From Bradyrhizobium sp. MOS002 (lineage in GTDB: Bacteria > Pseudomonadota > Alphaproteobacteria > Rhizobiales > Xanthobacteraceae): a stretch of DNA of 49,466 nucleotides. The notes beneath the pieces were generated by a model. It made no database searches and was not told where the DNA came from. It saw nothing but the letters and a program-made list of their open reading frames with translations. Below are positions 42,228 through 49,466 of this stretch, in pieces. The DNA is taken from the NCBI RefSeq assembly GCF_003020115.1, contig NZ_PYFX01000025.1:1-49466 (forward strand). Direction: 5' to 3'. Position 1 is the stretch's first letter. Each line of letters starts with the position of its first letter. A program made the translations under genes and the position numbers.

Positions 42228-43436
42228 TCACCCCATCACAGTCCGCGTCAGCGTGCTCCGCGCAAACTTCTTCAGCGGCATCGGCTTGCCGAACAGAAAA
42301 CCCTGCACGAGGTCGAAGCCGAGTTCGTTGGCGGCGACGAGGTCGGCCCGGCTCTCGACGCCCTCGGCGACGGCGCGCACGCCGTAGCCATGCGAAAGCT
42401 CGACGATGTGGCGGCACACCGTGCGCTTGAGGCGATCGGTGCCGCTGCCGGTGACGAAGTGCCGGTCGGCCTTCAGCTTGATGAAGGGAAGTTTTCCGAG
42501 GTCCATCAGCGATGGCCAGTTGGCGCCGAGATTGTCGACCGACAGGCCGATATTGTGCAGACGCAGTTCGCGGGCGACCTCGACCAGGAGATCGAGGTCG
42601 CGGATCGCCTCCTCGCTGTCGATCTCGATCGTCAGCCCGCCGAACGCCGGATGCGTCGGCATGCGGCGGCAGAGATCGCGCACGGCCTGCGGCTCCTTCA
42701 GATATGACGCCGGCAGGTTGATCGCGAGATCGACCGGGCTCTGCTGCTCCAGCAGATAGTGCCAGTCCTGCACGGCGCGCTCGATCACGAATTCGGAGAG
42801 GTGGCGCAGATTCGGGTCGTGCTCTTCGGGGATGAAATAGGCCGGCGGCACCACGCCCCAGGTCGGATGCCGCATCCGCACCAGCGCCTCGGCGCTATTG
42901 CGGATCAACGTGCGCGCGTCGATCTTGGGCTGGTACCAGAGCTCGAGCCAGCCGGCATGCAGAGCCTCGCCGACATGCACGGCCGGGCTCGGCGCCGGCT
43001 CCTCGGGCAACAGCATCGCGACGCGGTCGCGCAGCGTCTCCGCGGCAAAGGGCGTGGTCAGCGGCGGCAGCATCTTGAGGGCGTATTCCTCGCCGACCTG
43101 CTGCACGGCCCTGACGATGATCGACTCGCGGGCGCCCACGGTCAGAACCCTGCCGTCGAAGGCCTCGCGCACCAGCGTCTCCAGAAATTTGCCGGGCTCG
43201 ATGCCGTCGGCGGCGATGCCGAGCAGGATCAGGTCGGGCAATCCGCTCGTCAGCACGCTCTGCAGCTCCTCGGCGCTGGCGCATTCGGTGGTGACGAAGC
43301 CGAGATCCTCCAGCACCTCCGCGAGAAACGCGCGCAGATGGCGCTTGCCGTCGGCCACGCAGGCGCGCGGCTTCACCTTTCGCCGTCCGAAGGTTTTCGG
43401 CCTTCGTTCGGCGAGTTCTACAATGTCGTCGTTCAT
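42228..43436 (-). CDS. Receiver-like plus EAL-domain protein with altered metal site
   Basis: 402 residues from the ATG at 43436 (GGGAG upstream). Residues 25-140 resemble a receiver domain without a clear phospho-Asp. Residues 155-395 are an EAL domain: AEALVRMRHP keeps Glu-Ala-Leu, LAINLPASYL the Asn, and AVAEGVES the Glu. The double-Asp metal motif DDFG is instead VDNLG (Asp301, Asn302). Loss of the second Asp suggests weak or no c-di-GMP phosphodiesterase activity, with a possible binding role. It is convergent with the oxidoreductase. Confidence 0.85.
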   Translation of the reverse strand: MNDDIVELAERRPKTFGRRKVKPRACVADGKRHLRAFLAEVLEDLGFVTTECASAEELQSVLTSGLPDLILLGIAADGIEPGKFLETLVREAFDGRVLTVGARESIIVRAVQQVGEEYALKMLPPLTTPFAAETLRDRVAMLLPEEPAPSPAVHVGEALHAGWLELWYQPKIDARTLIRNSAEALVRMRHPTWGVVPPAYFIPEEHDPNLRHLSEFVIERAVQDWHYLLEQQSPVDLAINLPASYLKEPQAVRDLCRRMPTHPAFGGLTIEIDSEEAIRDLDLLVEVARELRLHNIGLSVDNLGANWPSLMDLGKLPFIKLKADRHFVTGSGTDRLKRTVCRHIVELSHGYGVRAVAEGVESRADLVAANELGFDLVQGFLFGKPMPLKKFARSTLTRTVMG

Positions 43437-43981
43437 CGCAAGCCACTCCCGTTCCGTGCCGGTGTGTAGCGATGTGAGCAGTTTCAAATATGGAGCGCTT
43501 CAGTCGATTGTCGAATTATCTGGGTAACGTTAAAGCGCCCATCATGTCTAAAATTGTCCGGGTCTCGTTGAAGCAGTTTTTACATCTGCCCGCGCGTCGG
43601 GCGCAGGGGTGCGGCAATCACTGGAGATTTCCGCGACGTGCAGTGCGGCCGCACGCACGCGCACTGTCCTGCAATTGGACGAAGCCGCGCACGCCTCGTC
43701 AAATTGAATAATGGAGCGCCTCAATTGCCCGCGACGCTCGCATTTTTCCCGTTCGCTCGTGACGGTTCTGCGACAATGCGTCCGGGCGCGCTGGCGCCAG
43801 TGTGAAGCACATCACAAGCGGATTGCTGCACTTGCGCTATTCCTCTGGGCAGCCGGTGGTGGGCTGTCGAGGATCGCAGCAATGACGACGCGGCGAATAA
43901 TGTATTGGTGGTTCAGATTCGTGCTGTCAGGGCGATTTCTCGATCGCTTCCTGTGCCTGCCGCGCGCGCATTAGCGCGGGA
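43437..43981. other. 545-bp non-coding region
   Basis: No frame here has a convincing start, ribosome binding site or protein-like composition. The promoter of the EAL gene must be at the left end. Nothing else was recognised; a small RNA cannot be excluded. Confidence 0.4.
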
Positions 43982-45145
43982 TCAGGTTTGGCCGATCAGT
44001 TTGCGCAACGCGGCCGCGCCGTCCTCGATCGCATCGCGTCCCTTCCAGGCCAGATAGGACAGCTTTCCACCGAGCGTGTCGTGGCTGCGCAGCCGGCGCG
44101 AGCCGAGAATGTGGCCGACATTGGAAGGAAAGCGGCTCACCTCGGCGGAGACCAGCGCCGCGATCGCGTCCATCAATTGCTGGAGGCGAATGCCCCATTC
44201 GCAATGCTCGATGCCGTCGATCCGCACCTTGAGCGCATATTCGGTGTCGTAGATCTCGGTGAGCAGGTCGCGTGCGATCAGCACCCGGTTGTGCCGGAGC
44301 GCGATGCGCAAGGCGAGGCGCCTGTCGTCGAGCTGGTCGAGCACCATGTGAACGACGCAGGCATAGGGCGTGGCGGCGACATCTGCGGCGTTCTTGCTCG
44401 CGGCGGCCTTGGTGGCAAGGCGCACCAATTGCCAGAACGTCTTCAGCCGCTTCGCCACCAGCGTCAGCGCGAACGGCAGCGCCTCGGGATGGGCCTTCTT
44501 GAAGGCGTCCAAGCGTGCGGTGATCTGATCAACCTGGCCGTCGTCGAATTTCGTGATCTTCTCGGGCAGCTTTTCGTTGAACTTCGGCAGCGCGGCGCCG
44601 GCGCGCAGCACATGTTGCATCTTCTTCACGTCGTCGAATGCGGTGCGCGATGCCGTATATTGCGCGAGCTTGCCGCGCGCGAACTCGGTGCTCTCCGCCG
44701 ATGCGAGGGTGCTCTCGAGAACCTTGACGACCTTGGTCTGGAAGGTCGTTGCGATCTTCAGCACTTCCTTCTGATTGTTGGCGGCGACCTGGTCGTTGAT
44801 CGCCTTGATGTAGTCGCGCGCCATGGTCGGCAGCAGGTCGCGGCAGATCCACTCCCAGATCGGGGTGAGGGTGTTGCGCGAGATCCGCCCCATATTGGCA
44901 TGCTCGGGCGCGCCGTCGATCAGAAGCAGCTCGAGCGGCGCAAAGAAATGGCGCGAGGGACTGGTGGCGCGCGCCTGGCTCGATCCGTCCTTGCGAAATT
45001 CGGCCCGCAACCGGGATTGGAGATCGGATGAGCCCGGCATGTCGATGCCGCACAGCTCGAGCCGTTCGAGCTCGCTGAGCAGGCAGCTGCGCGACAGCGG
45101 CGTCAGCTTCTGCAAGAAGTTCGATAGCTGGTCGATCTCGTTCAT
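43982..45145 (-). CDS. Conserved hypothetical protein, 387-388 residues
   Basis: Starts MNEIDQLSNFLQKLTPLSRS at the ATG at 45145; an in-frame start nine bases upstream is less likely. The protein is largely helical with no membrane segment, with conserved-looking blocks EHANMGRISRNTLTPIWEWI, MARDYIKAINDQVAANNQKE and DTLGGKLSYLAWKGRDAIED. I believe homologues occur across Bradyrhizobium, but no function is known. It is intact, like its neighbours. Confidence 0.8.
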   Translation of the reverse strand: MNEIDQLSNFLQKLTPLSRSCLLSELERLELCGIDMPGSSDLQSRLRAEFRKDGSSQARATSPSRHFFAPLELLLIDGAPEHANMGRISRNTLTPIWEWICRDLLPTMARDYIKAINDQVAANNQKEVLKIATTFQTKVVKVLESTLASAESTEFARGKLAQYTASRTAFDDVKKMQHVLRAGAALPKFNEKLPEKITKFDDGQVDQITARLDAFKKAHPEALPFALTLVAKRLKTFWQLVRLATKAAASKNAADVAATPYACVVHMVLDQLDDRRLALRIALRHNRVLIARDLLTEIYDTEYALKVRIDGIEHCEWGIRLQQLMDAIAALVSAEVSRFPSNVGHILGSRRLRSHDTLGGKLSYLAWKGRDAIEDGAAALRKLIGQT

Positions 45146-45483
45146 GGCACGCAATCTTCCGCAACGATTCCAGCAGGCCTACCGGCCCCATGCATGGAGG
45201 CATTTGCGCGCTCTCAATTGCGACATAGAGAAGCAAGCCGCCGTTAATATATCCGTAAAATCCGGGGCCGCAGGTAACCGGCGCGGATCGGCGTTAAGGC
45301 AGCTTCGGGTCATCGGCCCGCCATTTGGGCAGATTCAGCAACCTAAGAGTGTCGAGGGTGGTTGCTACTCAAGCATAAAGTGTGCCTGTGTCGAGGTTTC
45401 AGCACAAAGCTGCCAAATTCACCGTAGTCTTACGGAGAAAAAAGTTAACCACAGATCGCCTTGGGTTCCGCTAAACGAGTGAC
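45146..45483. other. Divergent promoter region
   Basis: About 340 bp between the hypothetical at 43982-45145 and the LuxR-type gene, so it holds two divergent promoters. It is AT-rich near 45400-45470 (AAAAAAGTTAACC). No operator could be identified. Confidence 0.4.
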
Positions 45484-46107
45484 ATGGGGTCACAGAATGA
45501 TACGGCCACTGATTCGCGGCCGTCGGAATGGTACGAAAGCAACGCTGCTCCAACTGAAGAGCTCGATGTCGTCCGCCTGAACGCCGCCCGCGCCAAAGCG
45601 GCCGACGAAATGGCCGCCGCCATCGCCCGCGAGCTCAACGGTCCCCTCACGGCGCTCCTGCTCTACATGGGCGAGATCAAGCATCACAGCGATCAGCTCG
45701 CGCCGGTGACGGGCGACCGTGCCTATTTGCAGCGGGTCGTGGAGAATGCGCTGGTGCAGACCGAGCGGGTTTGCGGCCTCGTCAAACAGCTTGCCGGTTC
45801 TCACACGGGTGGCCTGCCGATCGCGTCCAGGGCCGAGGACGCCCAATCGAAGCTCACGCGCGCGCCACAGCCGCAGCGCGTGCCGAGCGCCGAAATCCTC
45901 GGCCTGTCAGGCCAGAAGCGGCTGACCAAGCGCGAGCGCGAGGTGTTGAGGCTGATAAGCGAAGGATATTCGAACAAGCAGGGTGCGCTTCGGATGCAGA
46001 TCAGCCCGCGCACCTTCGAGAGCCATCGCGCCGAGGCGATGCGGAAGCTCGGTGCGCGCAACACGGCGGACCTCGTCCGTGCGGCGCTGCTGCATTCGAT
46101 CGACTGA
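45484..46107 (+). CDS. LuxR-type regulator with a degenerate histidine-kinase-like N-terminus
   Basis: 207 residues. The N-terminal half contains ADEMAAAIARELNGPLTALL and RVVENALVQTERVCGLVKQL, resembling the dimerisation/phosphoacceptor helices of sensor kinases, but the H of the usual HELNxPL box is Arg. The C-terminal half is a GerE/LuxR HTH: LTKREREVLRLISEGYSNKQ, then RTFESHRAEAMRKLGARNTA. It may dimerise or pair with a kinase through the pseudo-kinase helices. No ATPase domain is present. Confidence 0.85.
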   Translation: MGSQNDTATDSRPSEWYESNAAPTEELDVVRLNAARAKAADEMAAAIARELNGPLTALLLYMGEIKHHSDQLAPVTGDRAYLQRVVENALVQTERVCGLVKQLAGSHTGGLPIASRAEDAQSKLTRAPQPQRVPSAEILGLSGQKRLTKREREVLRLISEGYSNKQGALRMQISPRTFESHRAEAMRKLGARNTADLVRAALLHSID

Positions 46108-46176
46108 AGGCTCTTGCCTCGGGCCACTCGCCGGCGGCGAGGGCCAAGCGTGAGACGTCTCTCGAGAGAGACCCGC

Positions 46177-46425
46177 TCAGAAATAATCTTCGGCGAAGGG
46201 ACGCGCGCGCGACGAGGGCCGCAGCGGCTTGAGCTCTTCCTTCGGCGTATTGGGAATGATCGTGATGGTCCAGCGGGGCGGCATGCTCGATTCCTGCTCC
46301 AGCACCGAACGCACGAAGCCGGTCACCGTCGCCTCGCCAGCGGCCACCGTCGCCATCCGGCCGTTGAACTGTGCGATGCGGAAGCGACGAACTTCTTTCT
46401 GGTCCGCGGTCTCGTAGGTGAACAT
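46177..46425 (-). CDS. Conserved hypothetical protein, 82 residues
   Basis: Starts MFTYETADQKEVRRFRIAQF with GGAGGG upstream on the coding strand. The middle reads VTGFVRSVLEQESSMPPRWT and ITIIPNTPKEELKPL, suggesting a small alpha/beta protein. Its family is not recognised beyond being plausible and in a gene-dense core region. Confidence 0.65.
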   Translation of the reverse strand: MFTYETADQKEVRRFRIAQFNGRMATVAAGEATVTGFVRSVLEQESSMPPRWTITIIPNTPKEELKPLRPSSRARPFAEDYF

Positions 46426-46559
46426 GGAAACCCTCCTGGTTTCCGGCGACTATCGCTGCCTATGATTAGCCATCTGTGAAAATCCCAAGCCGTAGAAGTA
46501 CGGCGGGGATGCACGCGTGAGTGGTTACGGCGTTTCGAGCGAGCGCGTCAAATAAGAAT

Positions 46560-46937
46560 CTAGCCCTCCGGCTCCTGCGCGCGTGCGGCTGCGTAGGCCG
46601 CGTCCATCAGGTCCAGGAGGTCGCGAAATCCGGCGTCGCCGAGCCTCACTGCGGTGTTCTCCAGCCGCAGCGCCAGCACCGCGAGCCTGACATAGCCGAA
46701 CGTTCCGGCTGCGCTCTTCAGCGAATGCGCTTCGCGCGCGATCCTGCCGTGGTCCTGCGCGAGCGAGAGCGTGCGGAACAATTGCAGGCGCGCGCAGGTC
46801 TCGCTCCAGAACACGTCGCGCACTTCGCCAGCACCGTCCTCGCCGATCTCGCGCACCAGCGCCTGGTACGCGCCCGCCTCGCGCGCGGGCTCGGCATCAA
46901 GCGCTGTCTGCGCAGCCGCGACGGTGACTTCGAACAT
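46560..46937 (-). CDS. Histidine phosphotransfer (Hpt) protein
   Basis: 125 residues from the ATG at 46937 (AAGGCAGG upstream). The Hpt motif EAHSLKSAAGTFG contains the phosphorylatable His71, followed by GYVRLAVLALRLENTA. It relays phosphate between a hybrid kinase and a response regulator. Nearby single-domain receiver and che genes suggest a local phosphorelay, which is inference from proximity. Confidence 0.85.
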   Translation of the reverse strand: MFEVTVAAAQTALDAEPAREAGAYQALVREIGEDGAGEVRDVFWSETCARLQLFRTLSLAQDHGRIAREAHSLKSAAGTFGYVRLAVLALRLENTAVRLGDAGFRDLLDLMDAAYAAARAQEPEG

Positions 46938-47094
46938 GGTTTGGCCTGCCTTGATCACGGTTCGTTTGCCGCCGGCCCGTACAGGCGCGCGCGGCACGTC
47001 CGTGTCTACGGCATCCGGATTTCAGTTCCGGTAGCAGGACAATCCGTGTTTGCGGGCCGGAATTAGCGGCCGGTTTACCACGCCGCAGCGCCGG

Positions 47095-47790
47095 TCAGCG
47101 CGGACCGAGCAGCCGGTCATACTGCGCCTTCACGGTGGCGTAGCATTCGCACGCCGTCTGGCGCAGGCCGTCCAGGTTGAGGATCTGGATGTGTCCGCGG
47201 CTGTAGTGAATGAAATTCGCCTGCTGCAAGGTATTGGCGACCAGCGACACGCTGTTCCGCCGAGCGCCGATCATCTGCGCCATCGCCTCCTGGGTCAGCA
47301 TCAGCCGGTAGTCGCCGGAGAGGTCATGGGTGTGCAGCAGGCAGCGCGACAGCCGCGCCTCCACCGGATGGGCGGCGTTGCAGCCCGCGGTCTGCTGCAC
47401 CTGCGCGTAGACCGCCAGCCCGTGACGCGTGAGCAGCGTCCGCAGGGTGCCGCTCTGGTCGGCCGCGACGCGCAGCCGGTCGAGGTCCATCATCGAGGCG
47501 GAGCCGGGAACCAGCACGATGGCCGTGTTCAGCGCGCAGGCATCGCCCATGGTCGAGAGCGTTCCGAGCAGGCTGTCGCGGCCGATCATGGCGACTTGCA
47601 CGTGCTCGCCCCTGGCGAGCTCCACCACCAGCGAGATGACGCCGCGATGGGGAAAGTAGGCGCGCTTGAGCGTTTCGCCGGTCTCGACCAGCACCGCGTC
47701 ATGCGGCAGGTCGCCTGTACGCAGGTGCGGGCGGATCAATTCATAATCGTCTGCCGACAGCGCGGACAGGAACCCGTTGGAGGAACGCAC
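47095..47790 (-). CDS. Crp/Fnr-family transcriptional regulator
   Basis: A cyclic-nucleotide-binding-like domain (LRTGDLPHDAVLVETGETLK, YFPHRGVISLVVELARGEHV) and a C-terminal winged HTH (LTQEAMAQMIGARRNSVSLV) identify the family. No N-terminal Cys cluster is present, so it is not an oxygen-sensing FNR. The start is uncertain: a GTG at 47790 giving VRSSNGFLSALSADD is most likely, with an upstream in-frame start at 47865 possible. The effector is unknown. Confidence 0.88.
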   Translation of the reverse strand: MRSSNGFLSALSADDYELIRPHLRTGDLPHDAVLVETGETLKRAYFPHRGVISLVVELARGEHVQVAMIGRDSLLGTLSTMGDACALNTAIVLVPGSASMMDLDRLRVAADQSGTLRTLLTRHGLAVYAQVQQTAGCNAAHPVEARLSRCLLHTHDLSGDYRLMLTQEAMAQMIGARRNSVSLVANTLQQANFIHYSRGHIQILNLDGLRQTACECYATVKAQYDRLLGPR

Positions 47791-48469
47791 TATTGTTTCC
47801 AGAGTAGCCTCCCGTCTCCCGGACCAGCGAGCCGCAGCACGCAAAACTGCTTGCCGTTCGCGCAAGTTCCATCATGTTCCCGTCGGGATATATTGGCAAT
47901 TGAGACAAGTTGTCCGACCGGTGATCGCCGCTGCACGTCGGCCTCGCCAAGACAGATTCCCTGACCATTTCCAATGTACCGAGCTGCTGTCCCAGCAGAT
48001 CCAGATTGGTCGACTGGAGCATCGGTCGGAGGACGGTCGCGGTCACGTTGATCCGGCGCGTCTCGAAGTGATCCGCGCTGGTGTCCGTTCGTCATCTAGT
48101 TGCGTGCCAGCAAACCATATTATAACGGTTGTGTCGCTCTGCGTATACCCGTTGGGGGGCAGACAGGCTGGTGCATTTGCGGCCGAAATGAGATTGGCGC
48201 GCTGATTCGCTCATAAGCCTGTGCGCCAGCCTGCAAGGGTTGCGCAGGTAAAAGCGGCAAGGGGCCTCCATGAGCCGGAAGCATCGCATCCGCCCTGCCA
48301 TCGGACGCCGGTCGATCCGTGCATCCTCGCTTGACGGACGAGTGGCTGCCGTCCTCAAACATTGCTTTGAACCTTGGCGCGGCGTGGCCGCAGATTTTCG
48401 CGTCCATCGTCTTTCCCGCTCCGCCAACGACATTCTCAACAGTTCATTTCTCGAGCAAAGGAGCAAGGC
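47791..48469. other. Long intergenic region between regulator and receiver gene
   Basis: About 680 bp without a convincing gene. Several frames are open but lack ribosome binding sites and read as composition artefacts. It holds the divergent promoters of the Crp/Fnr and receiver genes. No repeats or terminators were identified. Confidence 0.4.
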
Positions 48470-48952
48470 GTGCGCCACGCTTCAATTATTGAATCGCCAA
48501 ACCGGGAAGCTCAAACGGGGACAGAAAGTCTGCGCCATATTCTCGTCGTCGACGACGACCCGATGGTCTGCATGGCCATCGAGGTCTATCTCCAGCGCAA
48601 CGATTTTCGGGTGACGATCGCCGAAGGAGGGGAAGCCGGACTTCGCGCCCTCGAACACCAGCAGTTCGATCTCATGATCATCGACATCTTCATGCCGCAC
48701 ATGCGCGGGTTTGAATCGGTCCGGATCTTTCACGAGCGGGCCCCGGCCGTTCCGCTGATCGCGATGTCCGGCTACGCGTTCGCAAATTTGAATTCGCCAG
48801 CTCCCGATTTCCTCCGGATGGCGCTGGAGCTCGGTGCGGCGCGCTGTCTGCGCAAGCCGTTCACGCCGCAAGCACTGCTCGCCGCCATCAACGATTGTCT
48901 GGCGGAGCACCGTCCCGACGGCGACCTTGCCTCGGCCGCGCACCTGGGTTAG
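48470..48952 (+). CDS. Response regulator receiver protein, 160 residues
   Basis: The start is set at the GTG at 48470 because AAAGGAG lies six bases before it. After about 22 residues a CheY-like domain begins: HILVVDDDPM with acidic residues, phospho-acceptor Asp72 in MIIDIFMPHMRG, Ser/Thr switch in AMSGYAF and Lys in LRKPFTPQ. No output domain. It lies 425 bp upstream of cheA and may take part in chemotaxis or a phosphorelay with the nearby Hpt protein. Confidence 0.88.
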   Translation: MRHASIIESPNREAQTGTESLRHILVVDDDPMVCMAIEVYLQRNDFRVTIAEGGEAGLRALEHQQFDLMIIDIFMPHMRGFESVRIFHERAPAVPLIAMSGYAFANLNSPAPDFLRMALELGAARCLRKPFTPQALLAAINDCLAEHRPDGDLASAAHLG

Positions 48953-49377
48953 CGCGGCCCCGGCCGCAGTGGACGCGGGTAACTGTTCGTTTACCGCAAA
49001 ATGCGGATCTTGCGTATCCCGGCAAAGCACCAGGCGAAAGTGGCGAGACCGCTCCGGATTGCAGGCGTCTCGATGCAATTCCGCGAAGACGGCGCGGATC
49101 GTCCATCACATGCAGGGCTTTCCCGCGCGTCTGGTCCCGCTGTTATCGACACGTTCACCTAACGCGTCTCGCCGTTGCGGCGTGGTGCCGGTTTTGCCGA
49201 AAAACGCTGTCGCATGCGGTCGAACGGCAAACTTGTCTTCAATATCCGTATTAGCACGGAGGATGAAATTAACGGGACCGTGAAAGGGGATGTCTAACGA
49301 TCCAAGGCAGCGCTTCCGTTCATGCCAAGCGCGACTCGGGCGTCGAGTCCAGATCCAGCTCAGTTAAGGCGTAGCTC
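48953..49377. other. Intergenic region upstream of cheA
   Basis: About 425 bp with no supported gene. It presumably contains the cheA promoter. No sigma factor signature could be identified with confidence. Confidence 0.4.
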
Positions 49378-49466
49378 ATGGATGATCTGTTGCGGGAGTT
49401 TTTGACGGAAACCAGCGAGAGCCTGGACACCGTGGACAATCAGCTGGTGAAGTTCGAGCAGGAGCC
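49378..49466 (+). CDS. cheA: Chemotaxis kinase CheA, N-terminal start (runs off window)
   Basis: The ATG at 49378 opens MDDLLREFLTETSESLDTVD and NQLVKFEQE before the window ends. This is the start of the CheA P1 (Hpt) domain in alphaproteobacteria. Only about 29 residues are visible; the phospho-His and kinase domains lie beyond. It suggests a che operon to the right and a ready partner for the chemoreceptor at 7.5 kb. Confidence 0.88.
   Translation, partial: MDDLLREFLTETSESLDTVDNQLVKFEQE

Overview
The window looks like chromosomal DNA of a high-GC alphaproteobacterium, most likely Bradyrhizobium or a close relative in the Nitrobacteraceae. This rests on recognised protein families, not on a database search: several small conserved 'rhizobial' hypotheticals, an HBM-type chemoreceptor, ku, a cytochrome b561/sulfite-oxidase fusion, and a right flank of Crp, Hpt, receiver and cheA genes. 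No complete tRNA, rRNA or CRISPR array was seen.

Left third (1-18.2 kb): a mosaic accessory region. It starts inside a topoisomerase IB gene and an IS5-type transposase remnant. Next comes sdhBCD without sdhA, a DUF488 gene without a normal start, a frameshifted DUF2945 gene, a membrane molybdo-oxidoreductase, several short conserved proteins, a chemoreceptor and a receiver protein. A decayed ku fragment, an L,D-transpeptidase, a b561 cytochrome, a His-rich exported protein and an intact ku follow. Several genes here carry single-base frameshifts, and the pair [ku + small 85-aa protein] occurs twice, once decayed and once intact.

Middle (18.4-35.5 kb): a probable genomic island bounded by a large serine recombinase and a tyrosine integrase. 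A degenerate copy of the 3' end of a tRNA-Ser gene lies just outside the integrase. Almost everything between 20.2 and 30.9 kb is on the minus strand in tightly packed units. One unit reads from a divergent XRE regulator with a palindromic operator: a PD-(D/E)XK-like protein, two paralogous proteins with a CACEGxAASC motif, a 32-codon ORF overlapping its neighbour, a soluble FtsH-like AAA+/zinc protease and a DEDDh exonuclease. A second unit starts at an alphaproteobacterial LexA-type box (GTTC-N7-GTTC) and contains two zinc-finger-like proteins, a truncated SRAP start, an 1122-aa helical protein, a complete SRAP peptidase and a coupled hypothetical. Together these look like a DNA-damage or anti-invader module; that reading is inference.

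Right part: a type IIG-like restriction-modification locus split into three reading frames (35.8-39.1 kb). After it comes an intact, core-like stretch (39.4-49.5 kb): EamA transporter, LysR regulator, NAD(P)H oxidoreductase, degenerate EAL protein, a conserved 388-aa protein, a LuxR-type regulator with a kinase-like N-terminus, an Hpt protein, a Crp/Fnr regulator, a receiver protein and the start of cheA.
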